Positions 26,825 to 36,186 of a DNA stretch of 64,000 nucleotides are shown here, piece after piece (the first letter of the stretch is position 1; the number at the start of each line of letters is the position of its first letter). The translations under genes were made by a program, and so were the position numbers. The stretch comes from Phycisphaerales bacterium (GTDB lineage Bacteria; Planctomycetota; Phycisphaerae; UBA1845; Fen-1342). A model generated the notes under the pieces. The model was not told where the DNA came from and did no database searches. It saw only the letters and a program-made list of their open reading frames with translations. The stretch covers positions 806,001-870,000 of the forward strand of contig JADJWG010000001.1 of the NCBI GenBank assembly GCA_016716475.1, read 5' to 3'.

Positions 26825-27885
26825 AAAAGCGACGGGAGGCCACCAACGCTCGAACGCCCTTCAGAGGAAGCCAGTTACCACGCTGCCAACCGGACGAAAC
26901 GCCCGGCCGCCGCCTCTCGGAGTTCGCTACCCGCTCAAAGTTGATTCGAGGACGCTATCGCAGTTATGGGTTCTGCAATCCCGCTCCGCCGTTGGACCTT
27001 TCCTCGGCCATGCGGACTTCACGCCTTCGAACGCTACGCCTACACGAAGCAGACGATGCCAACTCACACCGGGTTTCACGCTCCTACAGAGACACTCGCA
27101 TCGCAACTTGGTCCTGCCGGCCGAAGCCAGTCGGACACCTCTCGTGGGCTTTCGTTCCCTTCAGCACATGAGGTCTCGGAGGTCCACTCGTCGCGGGGGT
27201 GCCGCCACCCGCTACGTTCCGCCTCCAGGGTTTGGTTACCCTCTTGACGGTTTACTCCCTCCAAGGCCCTGCCGACCTTGTTTCGTATCGGCGGCGCTCT
27301 TGGGATTGCACCCTTCGGAGCTTCCTCCTCCCGCGAGGTAGCCGCAGCGTTTCCGCCACCGCCGAACCCACTTGCCGTTTCCCCTGTCGGTTATCCCGCC
27401 GCCGAAGCGGTAGGCCGGCCCAACAGGTCGCGGCTTCTGGGCTTTCACCCTCGCCGGAGTCCCTGGCGACGACACGGGGTTTAACTCGCGCGCCGCTGGC
27501 TGCTCCCTTGGGTTTTCTCCCTTCCAGGGGTTGCAACAGAAACCTGGCCCAGGATTTCGCCCGGGACTCCTCCCTCGCGCTTGGAGAAACGCCCGCCTCA
27601 CGGCAACGCGCTCACCGGCACCACGGAGTCTCGCTCAGCTTCTGCCGTGTCCGGCCACGCCGCAGGCCGAAGCCCACGCACGCCCCAGACCACCCTCGTA
27701 GGGTTCTTGCACCGATCCGATCCTGACTGTTCGAGCGTGCCCGCCGCCCGGGCTATGGGTTCACCTTGGGACGCGTCGGACGTTACCGCCGACCGCCGCC
27801 CCGCTTTGAGCGGCTCTCACACTCTGCCGCAGCCACCCAGGACCGCTTGAGGTGCCGAGCGTTCTTTGCGACCTCTTCGTCGCAT
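26824..27885 (-). ncRNA. Candidate large structured non-coding RNA, about 1.06 kb
   Basis: No credible protein covers this block; the frames on both strands are short, overlapping and Arg/Pro/Ser-rich. On the minus strand the block starts directly after a promoter (-10 at 27896-27891) and ends in UUUUU (26828-26824). Its two ends pair in nested order: GCGAC (27883-27879) with GTCGC (26833-26829), GAGG (27875-27872) with CCTC (26839-26836), AACGCTCG (27863-27856) with CGAGCGTT (26852-26845). Three stems closed by C(UUCG)G tetraloops occur on this strand (27675-27664, 27410-27399, 27130-27117), plus hairpins such as ACCCT-ACG-AGGGT and a CCGGGCG/CGTCCGG stem. I do not recognise the family. RNase P, tmRNA, SRP and rRNA do not fit. 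Confidence 0.65.
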
Positions 27886-27890
27886 CTACA

Positions 27891-27919
27891 AATATAGAAC
27901 ATTCCCCAAACGGAGGCAA
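27891..27919 (-). promoter_or_regulatory. Promoter for the large RNA candidate
   Basis: Read on the minus strand: TTGCCT (plus 27919-27914), a 17-base spacer, TATATT (27896-27891). The -10 matches the consensus at five of six positions and the -35 at four. Predicted initiation is near 27885-27883, the first base of the paired 5-prime end of the RNA block. The surrounding 27,884-28,080 stretch is AT-rich and otherwise holds no gene. Confidence 0.6.
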
Positions 27920-28101
27920 CACAATTTCGTCTTGCACACCCTGTCAACAACTATGGAACACCCCAGCAACCTGCCACCGTACCGAATGTTTCACCTCCCG
28001 AAAAAACTGCAAAAATTCCTGCGAAAAATCCGCTCGCGACAGCTTATCCACAGGAACTAAACACCCCCGTACACGCTCACGAATGCACCCGCGCGAGTCC
28101 A

Positions 28102-29403
28102 CTACAACCGGTTCGCCGCCAATTCCGCCAGCGCGCTCCGCTCCCCCTTCCGCAACTGCACATGCGCCGCCAAACCTTCACCGTTCAGTCGATTGATCAC
28201 GTACGTAAACCCATTGCTGTTGCGATCCACGTAGGGATTGTCGATCTGCCAGGGATCACCTGTCAGCACGACCTTTGCCGACTGACCAATCCGCGTGATC
28301 ACCGTCTTCATCTCCAGCGGTGTCAAGTTCTGGGCCTCGTCGATGATCACGAACCGTTTGGCAATGCTCCGCCCCCGAATGTACGTCAGCGGTTGGATCT
28401 CGATCATCCCGCCTTTCAACAGCGCCGCCGCATCTTCCTGGCCCTTCACACCTCCCCCCACGTCCAACAGGAACTCGATCGTGTCCGTCACCGGCTTCAT
28501 CCAGGGTTCCAGCTTGCGCGTCAGGTCACCGGGCAGATATCCGATATCCCGCCCCACCGGTACCACCGGCCGACATACCAGGATGCCACGGTACAGTTTC
28601 CGCTTGAACGTCAGGTGCATGGCCGCCGCGAGCGCCAGCAGAGTCTTCCCCGTGCCCGCTTTACCCATCAACGTCAGCAAACTGATGCGGTCGTCCAGCA
28701 GCGCATCGATCGCGTAATACTGTTCCTTGTTCCGCGGACGGATGCCCCACAGCCCCCCCGACACCTCGCGCAGTGCAACGATGGCCGGATCTTCGGGATC
28801 CCGACGGCCGAGCGCCGTCGCACGCTCCACCCCCGCGGCCCGTAACAACACGAAGTCATTCGCACGCAGCTCTGGCGTCGTCAGTTCGAGCCGCCCGGTC
28901 TGCCGAAAAATCTCAAACAGCTCGGGCGAAACTTCCACCTCACGATCGGTCGCAGTCACCTCCGCGAGTTGCACGTGGTCAGACTCGTAGTCTTCGGCCC
29001 GCAGCCCGGCCGCATCCGCCCGAATTCGCAGGTTGATGTCCTTGGTCACGATTACGACCGGCGATAAAGCGTCCTCACCCTGCACCCGCTGTGCGACATG
29101 CAGAATCTCCAGGTCGGCCGGCTCGGTCACCCCACTCAGCACCTTCTCGGGCTGGCAATAGACGCGCAGGCGACCGCCGTTCGACAGCGGTACGCCGGTC
29201 GCCAGACTCTGGCCATTGCGCAAGCCATCAAGCAAGCGAACGACTGCGCGGGCGCTGTAGCCGCGGTCGGATGGCTCCTTCTTGAAGCGATCCAGCTCCC
29301 CCAGGACGCCGACCGGAATCACGACCGTATTGTCGGCAAATTGCAGGACCGAGTAGGGGTCGTGAATCAGGATGTTGGCGTCCAGGATGTAATACTTGTG
29401 CAT
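28102..29403 (-). CDS. PIN domain-PhoH family ATPase/RNase (PhoH2 type)
   Basis: A 433-aa cytoplasmic protein. An N-terminal PIN nuclease-like domain occupies residues 1-140 (YILDANILIHDP with D8, acidic positions around E36 and D122). A PhoH ATPase domain has Walker A GKAGTGKT at 247-254 and Walker B FVIIDEAQN further on, then TGDPWQIDNPY. PhoH2 proteins unwind and cleave RNA; many are toxin-antitoxin related, but no antitoxin frame precedes this one. ATG 29403 is the first codon of the PIN fold. It lies upstream of, and on the same strand as, the large RNA candidate. Confidence 0.9.
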   Translation of the reverse strand: MHKYYILDANILIHDPYSVLQFADNTVVIPVGVLGELDRFKKEPSDRGYSARAVVRLLDGLRNGQSLATGVPLSNGGRLRVYCQPEKVLSGVTEPADLEILHVAQRVQGEDALSPVVIVTKDINLRIRADAAGLRAEDYESDHVQLAEVTATDREVEVSPELFEIFRQTGRLELTTPELRANDFVLLRAAGVERATALGRRDPEDPAIVALREVSGGLWGIRPRNKEQYYAIDALLDDRISLLTLMGKAGTGKTLLALAAAMHLTFKRKLYRGILVCRPVVPVGRDIGYLPGDLTRKLEPWMKPVTDTIEFLLDVGGGVKGQEDAAALLKGGMIEIQPLTYIRGRSIAKRFVIIDEAQNLTPLEMKTVITRIGQSAKVVLTGDPWQIDNPYVDRNSNGFTYVINRLNGEGLAAHVQLRKGERSALAELAANRL

Positions 29404-29586
29404 GCCGCAGCAGTGTAGCGGCGCAGGCCCGGTTTACAAGAATCCGTCTCGCCGGGAGCCGGTTCAAACTGTCGGCATGCACACACGGGTCCAGGCGGCC
29501 TGCCACGCTAAGCTCTGAAGCTTGGTAGATGCGACTCCAGACGATGGGGCCACCACCTCACAACCCGCCGTGGAGCCCCACTGCCG

Positions 29587-30807
29587 CTACTTTTCCGTCC
29601 CGATTCCGAACGGCCCCAGCGCCCGCGACAGAATCCCCAGCGAATGTGCAATAGCGACGCCGTAATTGGTCATTGGTACACCGTGCGCACGCGCCCGTTC
29701 CAGCCGCGTGAGGACCTCGCGTCGGTTCTGTACGCATGCTCCGCAATGCACGATCAGCTTGTATGACTCGAGATCGGGTGGAAAGTCGTGTCCCTGCACG
29801 TGCGTGAACTCGAGCTTTCCTCCGACGTACTGCGTCAGCCAGCGCGGCAGCTTCACCCGCCCGATGTCCTCCGTAATCGGATGGTGCGAGCACGCCTCGG
29901 CGATCAGCACACGATCTCCCGGGCGCAGCGTGTCGATGGTACGCGCCCCGCGCACAAACTCATGCAAATCCCCTTTGAAACGCGCAAACAGGATCGAGAA
30001 GGAAGTCAACGGTACTTCCGGCGGCGTGTCCGCGGCCACCTTCAGAAACGCCTGCGAATCCGTCACCACCAGGTCCGGCGGCCGCTTCAGCCGCGCCAGT
30101 GCCGCCCGCAACTCGCGCTCCTTGACCACCATGCAGAGCGCATCGTGATCGAGCAGGTCACGAATCGCCTGCACCTGTGGCAGGATGAGTCGTCCCTTGG
30201 GCGCTTCCTTGTCGATCGGCACGACCAGTATGACCAGCCCCCCGGGTGGCACCAGGTCGCCAAGGATCGTTGGGGCGCGCAAATGCTCCTCCGGCACCGC
30301 CCCGATGAGCGCCTGCCGCAGCTCCGCCAGCCCCACACCCGTCGCCGCGACCGTCTGTACCACGGGGTACTGCTGCAATTGCAGCGCGCTCCGCGTTGCG
30401 CTGTCCACCGCCGCGCGATCGCACTTGTTGAAGACCACCACCGTCGGCACGTGCCGTCCCCGCAACTCCTCCAGCAGCGCCTCCTCGAAATCGCCCCAGG
30501 CCCCCGCCTCGGCCACGAGCAACGCAACCTCCGTCCGGTCCAGTACGGAGCGCGTCCGCGCTACGCGTTGCGCACCGAGGGCTCCCTCGTCGTCAATCCC
30601 CGCCGTATCAATGAACAACACTGGGCCGATCGGCAGCAGCTCCATGGGTTTCTCAACCGGGTCGGTCGTGGTGCCGGCCGTCTCCGAGACAATGGACACC
30701 GCCTGCCGCGTTAATGCATTGAGCAGCGAGGACTTACCCACGTTGCGCCGGCCAAAAATGCCGATGTGCAGCCGCAACCCCTTGGGCGCGGGGGCATAAC
30801 GGGTCAT
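29587..30807 (-). CDS. hydF: [FeFe]-hydrogenase maturation GTPase HydF
   Basis: A 406-aa scaffold on which the diiron subcluster is assembled before transfer to HydA. The N-terminal GTPase domain has G1 GRRNVGKSS (19-27), G3 DTAGID and G4 NKCD. A dimerisation domain follows. The C-terminal cluster-binding domain has C306-x-H308 (EACSHHP) and C355, C358 (HCGACVQNRR), the HydF ligand pattern. It overlaps the end of aspA by four bases (ATGA) and is the last gene of the hydrogenase operon. Confidence 0.95.
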   Translation of the reverse strand: MTRYAPAPKGLRLHIGIFGRRNVGKSSLLNALTRQAVSIVSETAGTTTDPVEKPMELLPIGPVLFIDTAGIDDEGALGAQRVARTRSVLDRTEVALLVAEAGAWGDFEEALLEELRGRHVPTVVVFNKCDRAAVDSATRSALQLQQYPVVQTVAATGVGLAELRQALIGAVPEEHLRAPTILGDLVPPGGLVILVVPIDKEAPKGRLILPQVQAIRDLLDHDALCMVVKERELRAALARLKRPPDLVVTDSQAFLKVAADTPPEVPLTSFSILFARFKGDLHEFVRGARTIDTLRPGDRVLIAEACSHHPITEDIGRVKLPRWLTQYVGGKLEFTHVQGHDFPPDLESYKLIVHCGACVQNRREVLTRLERARAHGVPMTNYGVAIAHSLGILSRALGPFGIGTEK

Positions 30808-32234
30808 GGCACCCTCCCCGGCGGCGCGCCCAGCCGCAGCACGGCCTCCGGCGCGGTGAGCGCGGCAAACTCCTCCTCCGTGAGCAACCCACGCTCGACG
30901 ACCAGTGCCCGTACACCCTGCCCCGTACGGACCACGGCCTGTGCCAGGTCCTCCACTACTTCATACCCCAATCGCCCCACCAATGCGGTCAGCGTGGCCG
31001 TGGAGCTCTCCACGTACAGTGCACAGCGTGCCCGATCAGCCGCCAGCCCCGCAACCACATGCGTACGGAGGAGCGTGGCGCTGCGTTCCAGAAGGTCCAC
31101 GCTTTCAAGCAGTGCATCCGCGACCAGCGGCAGAAAGGCATTCAACTCCAGATTCCCCAGCGCAACGGCCTGTGTCACTTCCTGGTCGTGTGCGCACACC
31201 CGCAGGGCCGCCTGCGTAACCGCCTCGGGGACCACCGGGTTCACCTTGCCCGGCATGATCGACGAACCGGCCTGCAGGGCGGGCAACCGCAACTCCCCCA
31301 AGCCCGCTTGTGGCCCTGAGCCGAGCCAGCGTAAATCTCCGCTGACCTTCAGCAGGTTCGTTGCGCACGCCTTCAGCAATCCGCTGACTTCGACGAACGC
31401 GTCGGCATTCTGGGTCGCCTCGACCAGATTCTCCGCCCGCGCCAACCCGAAACCGGTCAATGCACGCAACTCGTCCACCACCGCAAACAGGTAGTCACGC
31501 GGGGCACCTAGCCCTGTGCCGATCGCCGTGCCGCCCAGATTCACCGTGCGAAGTCGCTCCTCGCACTTGTAAATCCGCCAACGGTCCCGCCCGAACGCCT
31601 CGGCGAAGGCACCACAACTCCGCCCCAGCGTCGTGAGCACCGCATCCTGCAATTCCGTCCGGCCCACCTTCACCACGTCCGCGAGCCGCTGCTCCTGTTC
31701 CTGCCACGCCGCGACCAACTCCGCCAACGCCCCCTCCAGCGCCCGCAACCGCGCAATCGCCGCCACGCGTAGCGCGGTGGGAAACGTATCGTTGGTCGAC
31801 TGGTGCAGGTTCGCGTGGGCGTGGGGATCGATCGTCGCGTACTCGCCAAGCGGGCGCCCCAGCAATTGCAGCGCCCGGTTCGCGAGAACCTCATTCACAT
31901 TCATGTTCAGCGATGTGCCAGCCCCGCCTTGCAACGCATCGACGACGATGTGTGGCCAGAGATCACCGCGCGCCAGTTCCGCACACGCGGATTCCAGCGC
32001 AGCCGCCGCCGGTGCCGACAAATGTCCAGGGGGGCCTTCAAGGTACCCCAGGCGCCGGTTCGTCCGTACGCACGCCCGCTTGACTTCTCCATACGCCTGT
32101 GCGAGCGCGGGATGGACCGCTCGTCCGGACAGCGGGAAGTTCCGCAGTGCACGTACCGTGTGAATGCCGTAGAGGGCCTCCGCGGGCACCTCGCACGCAC
32201 CGAGCAAGTCAGTCTCGCGACGCCACGTGGACAT
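30804..32234 (-). CDS. aspA: Aspartate ammonia-lyase within the hydrogenase operon
   Basis: A 476-aa fumarase/aspartase-superfamily enzyme releasing ammonia and fumarate from aspartate. It opens with ETDLLGACEVPAEALYGIHTVRALRNF, the aspartase form of the N-terminus, and has GGAGTSLNMNVNEV, HQSTNDTFPT and the substrate loop GSSIMPGKVNP. It lies between hydG (190 bases upstream) and hydF (ATGA overlap), so translation is coupled to the last maturase. Aspartase supplies ammonium; the H-cluster bridgehead amine needs nitrogen, and this placement suggests a supply role (inference). It could also be a simple catabolic gene captured in the operon. Confidence 0.92.
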   Translation of the reverse strand: MSTWRRETDLLGACEVPAEALYGIHTVRALRNFPLSGRAVHPALAQAYGEVKRACVRTNRRLGYLEGPPGHLSAPAAAALESACAELARGDLWPHIVVDALQGGAGTSLNMNVNEVLANRALQLLGRPLGEYATIDPHAHANLHQSTNDTFPTALRVAAIARLRALEGALAELVAAWQEQEQRLADVVKVGRTELQDAVLTTLGRSCGAFAEAFGRDRWRIYKCEERLRTVNLGGTAIGTGLGAPRDYLFAVVDELRALTGFGLARAENLVEATQNADAFVEVSGLLKACATNLLKVSGDLRWLGSGPQAGLGELRLPALQAGSSIMPGKVNPVVPEAVTQAALRVCAHDQEVTQAVALGNLELNAFLPLVADALLESVDLLERSATLLRTHVVAGLAADRARCALYVESSTATLTALVGRLGYEVVEDLAQAVVRTGQGVRALVVERGLLTEEEFAALTAPEAVLRLGAPPGRVP

Positions 32235-32423
32235 GCCGCCTCAGGGGTGGAGGGATATGCAATCGGGTAACCGCAGTGCGGTTGGACCTGTTCCCCCGCT
32301 CCATAAGCGCACGTGAAACCTCCGACGGAGGCGGGAGCGCCCTCCACGGAGCGCGCACCAGCCGTCCCCGCTCTCACTTGTTCGCGCGTGCATATCGCAC
32401 ACTCCCGCGCTGCGTCACCCGGC

Positions 32424-33848
32424 TCAGAAAATCAGATCGCGTGCATCCGTCGTCCGGATCTGTTCCAGCCGTTCGCGCACCGTCTTCACCAGCGCTGCAT
32501 TCTCCATCTTCGCCAATTCCACCTCGATCAAGCGCTCGCCCGCGGCGCGCGTCGCAGGCGAGGCGTAATCGACAAGATATTCCATCAGCGTCGTCAGCCC
32601 GTTGGGCGTGCACAGCCGCTGGATAAATCCCGGAATCGCGTACTCCATGAAGTGCTCGCCGGTGCGCCCCAGCCGATAGCAGGCCGTACAGAAGCTCGGC
32701 AGGTAGCCGTCCGTCATCAACTCGTACAGGGTTTCATCGAGAGAACGCACGTCCGCCAGCCGGAACTGCTCGCGTTCCATGCACTGTGTATCCCCCGCTT
32801 CGGTGTAGCCGCCCAGCTCGATCCGACTGCCGGCATCGATCTGTGATACTCCGAAGGCCAGCACCTCGCGCCGCAGGGCCGCGCTCTCGCGCGCCGTCAG
32901 GATCAGCCCCGTGTACGGTACCGCGAGCCGCAGCGTCGCGATGACACGCTTGAAGTCGTAGTCGCTGACCGCCCAGCGCCCATCGAGCAGCACACCGTGC
33001 GCCGGCTGCGTCCTCGGAAAACTGATGGTGTGCGGTCCCACGCCAAAACGCGCCTGCATGTGCTGCCCGTGTGTTACCAGTCCGAGCACCTCGAATCGCC
33101 AGTCATACAGGCCGAAGAGCGCCCCGATGCCCACGTCGTCGATGCCGGCCTCCTGGGCACGATAGAGGGCGTCGAGCCGGTAGAGGTAGTCACCCTTCCG
33201 CGAGTTCGCCGGATGTACCCGCTCGTACGTCGCGTGGTGATACGTCTCCTGGAAGACCTGGTACGTGCCGATGCCTGCTGCCAGCACGATCTTGTAGCCC
33301 TCCACGTCGAGCGGAGCGGCGTTGATGTTCACGCGCCGGATCGCACCGCGGACGGTCCGCGTCGCATACACGGTGCGCACACTCTCGGCGATGAACTCCG
33401 GGTCGTAGTTCGGATGTTCACCAAAAACCAGGATCAGCCGCTTGTGCCCCTGGCTCTCCAGCGCCACGACCTGTTGCCGCAATTCGTCCAGCCCCAGCGT
33501 CCGCCGCACGACGCCCGGATTCGTGCGTCGAAAGGCGCAATACTGGCAGTCATTCATGCACAGGTTGCCGACATACAGCGGCGCAAACAGCACAATGCGG
33601 TTTCCGTACACGTCGCGCTTGAGCTGGCGGGCGGCTTCGAACTGCTCCTCGACCAGGTCCCGCTCCGTCACGCGCAGCAGCACCGCCGTTTCTTCGGTCG
33701 TGAGTGCCTGCTTGGACAGCGCCTTGGCTACTACTGCCCGCATCTCGGCCGGTTCGGGCGGCCCGGCGCGCAGCAGGTCACCCAACCGCACCTCGTCGAT
33801 GAAGTCCTCGGCCCCGGCACTCAGTGTCATCTTCGCCAGCGTACTCAT
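32424..33848 (-). CDS. hydG: [FeFe]-hydrogenase maturase HydG (tyrosine lyase)
   Basis: A 474-aa radical-SAM enzyme that cleaves tyrosine to make the CO and CN ligands of the H-cluster. The SAM cluster motif CMNDCQYC gives C97, C101 and C104 (CX3CX2C). The C-terminal auxiliary cluster motif is C387, C390 and C413 (CTAC then 22 residues), which separates HydG from ThiH. The ATG at 33848 overlaps the hydE stop codon (ATGA); the frame extends far upstream but that part is a shadow of hydE. Confidence 0.96.
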   Translation of the reverse strand: MSTLAKMTLSAGAEDFIDEVRLGDLLRAGPPEPAEMRAVVAKALSKQALTTEETAVLLRVTERDLVEEQFEAARQLKRDVYGNRIVLFAPLYVGNLCMNDCQYCAFRRTNPGVVRRTLGLDELRQQVVALESQGHKRLILVFGEHPNYDPEFIAESVRTVYATRTVRGAIRRVNINAAPLDVEGYKIVLAAGIGTYQVFQETYHHATYERVHPANSRKGDYLYRLDALYRAQEAGIDDVGIGALFGLYDWRFEVLGLVTHGQHMQARFGVGPHTISFPRTQPAHGVLLDGRWAVSDYDFKRVIATLRLAVPYTGLILTARESAALRREVLAFGVSQIDAGSRIELGGYTEAGDTQCMEREQFRLADVRSLDETLYELMTDGYLPSFCTACYRLGRTGEHFMEYAIPGFIQRLCTPNGLTTLMEYLVDYASPATRAAGERLIEVELAKMENAALVKTVRERLEQIRTTDARDLIF

Positions 33849-34960
33849 TTCGCGTCGCTCTCCGACCGGGAGGGGTGCGCGCACGGCAGCGCTGAAACGG
33901 CCGCAGGCGGCTCCACCCGGCGTCGCCGGTTGGGAGAATCGCCGCGCCCGGTCCCCACCGGCCGGCCGAGCGCGCGAATCCGGCCGAGCAGGCAACCATG
34001 ACACTGCTCGGCGCTCTCGTGCAGGCAGGCCTTTTCCGGGTAGATCTCGTACTTGCAGCGGTACAGTGGTGGCGTCAGGTTCGGCATGACGATGTTGGCA
34101 CCGCGCTGCAGACCCAATTCCCGACCCCGCTCGCGGTTGACCGTAGCCAGCGCGGTCGTGCTCGGGATGTTTGCCTCCGGACACATCAGCCGCGTCAGCG
34201 CCACCATCTTGTACGTCATCAGCTCGCTGTTGGGCACCTGCTCCTCCGGCGCCGCGATACGCTGCGGGCCCTCGCGCCCCAGCGGCGTCTGCGGGTGCGG
34301 CAGGTAGGGGCCGATCCCGATCATGTCCAGATCCAGACCCTGAAACGTCTCCAGGTCGTGCACGAGGTCGTCCCACGATTGCCCGGGGATTCCGACCATC
34401 ACGCCACTCCCAACCTCATACCCGAGCGCGCGCAGCGTCCGCAGCAGCGCGATTCGGTCACTCAGCCGCCCCCCGTGCCCGGGGTGGATGGCCGCGAAGA
34501 GCTGCGGATTGGAAGTCTCGAAGCGCAGCAGGTACCGATCCGCACCCGCCGCGCGCCACGCCGCGAGTTCCTCCGGCCGGCGCTCGCCCACGCTCAGCGT
34601 GACCGCCAGGGGTGACTCCGCCTTGATCCGCCGGACGACGTCTTCCAGCCAGCGCGCGCTGGTGCCGTAATCTTCTCCCGATTGCAGCACCACGGTGCCA
34701 TAGCCGAAGCGCACGGCCGCCTGGGCACATGCGAGAATCTCATCGGCGCTCATCCGGTAGCGCTCGATGTCGGCATGACTGGCACGCAGTCCACAGTAGT
34801 GGCACTCGCGGGCGCAGTAGTTCGAGAACTCCACGAGCCCGCGCAGGTGCACCGCGTCCCCGACGTGCGCGTGGCGCGTCGCATCCGCCGCGGCCCACAA
34901 CTCGGCGAGCCGGGTATCGTCAGTTTCGCGTAGCCACTGCCGCAGCGTCCCGCGCTCCAT
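33845..34960 (-). CDS. hydE: [FeFe]-hydrogenase maturase HydE
   Basis: A 371-aa radical-SAM protein acting on the diiron precursor from HydG. The CX3CX2C motif CARECHYC is at C49, C53, C56, followed by the TIM-barrel stretches VVLQSGEDYG and YLLRFETSNPQLF, and GVMVGIPGQSWDDL. The C-terminal LTPPLYRCKYEIYPEKACL is typical. The start at 34960 overlaps the kinase gene upstream by 41 bases, and the stop overlaps hydG (ATGA). The last 30 residues are a basic, low-complexity tail. Confidence 0.95.
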   Translation of the reverse strand: MERGTLRQWLRETDDTRLAELWAAADATRHAHVGDAVHLRGLVEFSNYCARECHYCGLRASHADIERYRMSADEILACAQAAVRFGYGTVVLQSGEDYGTSARWLEDVVRRIKAESPLAVTLSVGERRPEELAAWRAAGADRYLLRFETSNPQLFAAIHPGHGGRLSDRIALLRTLRALGYEVGSGVMVGIPGQSWDDLVHDLETFQGLDLDMIGIGPYLPHPQTPLGREGPQRIAAPEEQVPNSELMTYKMVALTRLMCPEANIPSTTALATVNRERGRELGLQRGANIVMPNLTPPLYRCKYEIYPEKACLHESAEQCHGCLLGRIRALGRPVGTGRGDSPNRRRRVEPPAAVSALPCAHPSRSESDAK

Positions 34961-36101
34961 CGCCGTGCTCCACCGTGCCAGGTTCCCGGCGCAAGACCAC
35001 TTCAAACGTGCTGCCGACATCCGGGATCGACTCGATCCGCACGCCCCCACCGTAGGCCTCCACGATCTTCTTCACCAGCGACAGACCTAATCCGCTGCCT
35101 GGAATGTCGCGCGTCTTCTCATTGCGGATGCGTGCAAAGTCCTTGAACAGACGCTCCGCCTCCGCACTCGTCATACCGATACCCGTATCGGTCACTCGCA
35201 GTACGATGCGATCGGCCGCGCCCCGCACCCGCACATCGACCCGCCCCCCGTCACGATTGTACTTCACCGCGTTGGAGAGCAGGTTGTTGCAGACCATTTC
35301 GAGCTCTCCGCGGTCCGCTTGCAGGCACGCCTCGCCTTCCACCGCCAGAGTGAGCGCGATGCCACGCTCGTCCGCCGGCGGGCGCACCAGGTCAAGCACA
35401 CCGGCCAGCAGTTCGCTCAGGTCCACGCTGGTCAGTTCGCGTTTGCGCTCACCCGATTCGATCCGGGTCATGTCGAGCAGGTCACTGATGAGCTTGCGCA
35501 TGCCGCTCGCCCGCAGCAGCGAACGCGCGATGATATGGTCGTACGCTGCCAGATCCGGACCTGCCGCCCGGTCACGCATCAGCCCGAGAAAGCTCTCAAT
35601 CGCCGCCAGCGGCGCTTTCAGCTCATGCCCGAGCACGCGGATGAAGTCAAAACGGATGCGCCGCTTCTCGTCGGCCAGCCGCCGGGCCTGTCGCTCCACC
35701 ATCAGGTGCGACATCGCCTTTCGCAACGTGGCTTTCAGTTCGTCCGGCGTGAAGGGCTTGGCCAGAAAGTCGTAAGCGCCACTGCGCGTGGCGCGCACGG
35801 CCGTCTCGATCGTCGCGAACGCCGTAATCATGATGATGCGCATGTCTTGCGCACGCGGACCCAGCCGCTCGAGCACCTCAATGCCGGTGATGCCGCCGAG
35901 CTTGTGATCGAGCAGGACAAGGTCGAAGGTTTCACGCGCCAGGATCTCCAGCGCTTCCTCCCCGCTCTCCGCGGTCGCGGTTTCCAGGCGCGTCTCGCCC
36001 TCGATCTGTGGCAGGCGCACCGTCATGTTGCGCAGCGCACGGGTGACGCTGTGCCGCATGCCCGGCTCGTCATCCACTACCAGTACCCGCAGAATATCCA
36101 T
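34920..36101 (-). CDS. Receiver-histidine kinase hybrid (REC-HisKA-HATPase)
   Basis: A 393-aa soluble signalling protein without a membrane segment. The N-terminal receiver covers residues 1-130 (VLVVDDEPG acidic pocket, LVLLDHKLGG phosphoacceptor aspartate, KPF lysine near 110-120). A dimerisation/phosphoacceptor helix follows (FIRVLGHELKAPLAAIESF) and then an ATPase domain (NNLLSNAVKYN N-box, DTGIGM, GSGLGLSLVKKI). It would receive phosphate and pass it on or control its own kinase. It has no DNA-binding output. GGAG precedes ATG 36101. It sits between a stand-alone receiver and hydE, overlapping hydE by 41 bases. Confidence 0.9.
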   Translation of the reverse strand: MDILRVLVVDDEPGMRHSVTRALRNMTVRLPQIEGETRLETATAESGEEALEILARETFDLVLLDHKLGGITGIEVLERLGPRAQDMRIIMITAFATIETAVRATRSGAYDFLAKPFTPDELKATLRKAMSHLMVERQARRLADEKRRIRFDFIRVLGHELKAPLAAIESFLGLMRDRAAGPDLAAYDHIIARSLLRASGMRKLISDLLDMTRIESGERKRELTSVDLSELLAGVLDLVRPPADERGIALTLAVEGEACLQADRGELEMVCNNLLSNAVKYNRDGGRVDVRVRGAADRIVLRVTDTGIGMTSAEAERLFKDFARIRNEKTRDIPGSGLGLSLVKKIVEAYGGGVRIESIPDVGSTFEVVLRREPGTVEHGDGARDAAAVATRN

Positions 36102-36186
36102 CGTCTCCGTCCACCAAAGGGCACCGCGTACCACGGGGCCGCCCCGGTCCGGCGGCCGGCGGCCATCCGGGCGGCATCAAATCAGC

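Noticed and set aside
26982..27001. GAGGAAAGGTCC on the minus strand, similar to the RNase P conserved region I
   Set aside because: It lies near the 3-prime end of the block, only about 170 bases remain after it, and the partner regions of RNase P RNA were not found.
26787..27850. Open frames of 90-185 codons on both strands across the RNA block
   Set aside because: They overlap in different frames, have no ribosome-binding sites, are rich in Arg, Pro and Ser and show no domain. They are best explained as chance frames over a GC-rich structured RNA.
26824..27885. Group II intron or IS-type element as an explanation of the block
   Set aside because: No domain V hairpin, reverse transcriptase or transposase was seen. 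The paired ends are interrupted helices rather than continuous terminal repeats, and a promoter fits exactly to one end. A non-autonomous element cannot be wholly excluded.
28044..28052. TTATCCACA, a perfect DnaA box, in an AT-rich stretch
   Set aside because: A single box with no cluster of further boxes, no dnaA/dnaN nearby, and parA is 18 kb away. Not enough for an origin.
33849..34376. Long N-terminal extension of hydG
   Set aside because: It is the antiphase reading of hydE; the family start at 33848 overlaps the hydE stop in the usual ATGA manner.
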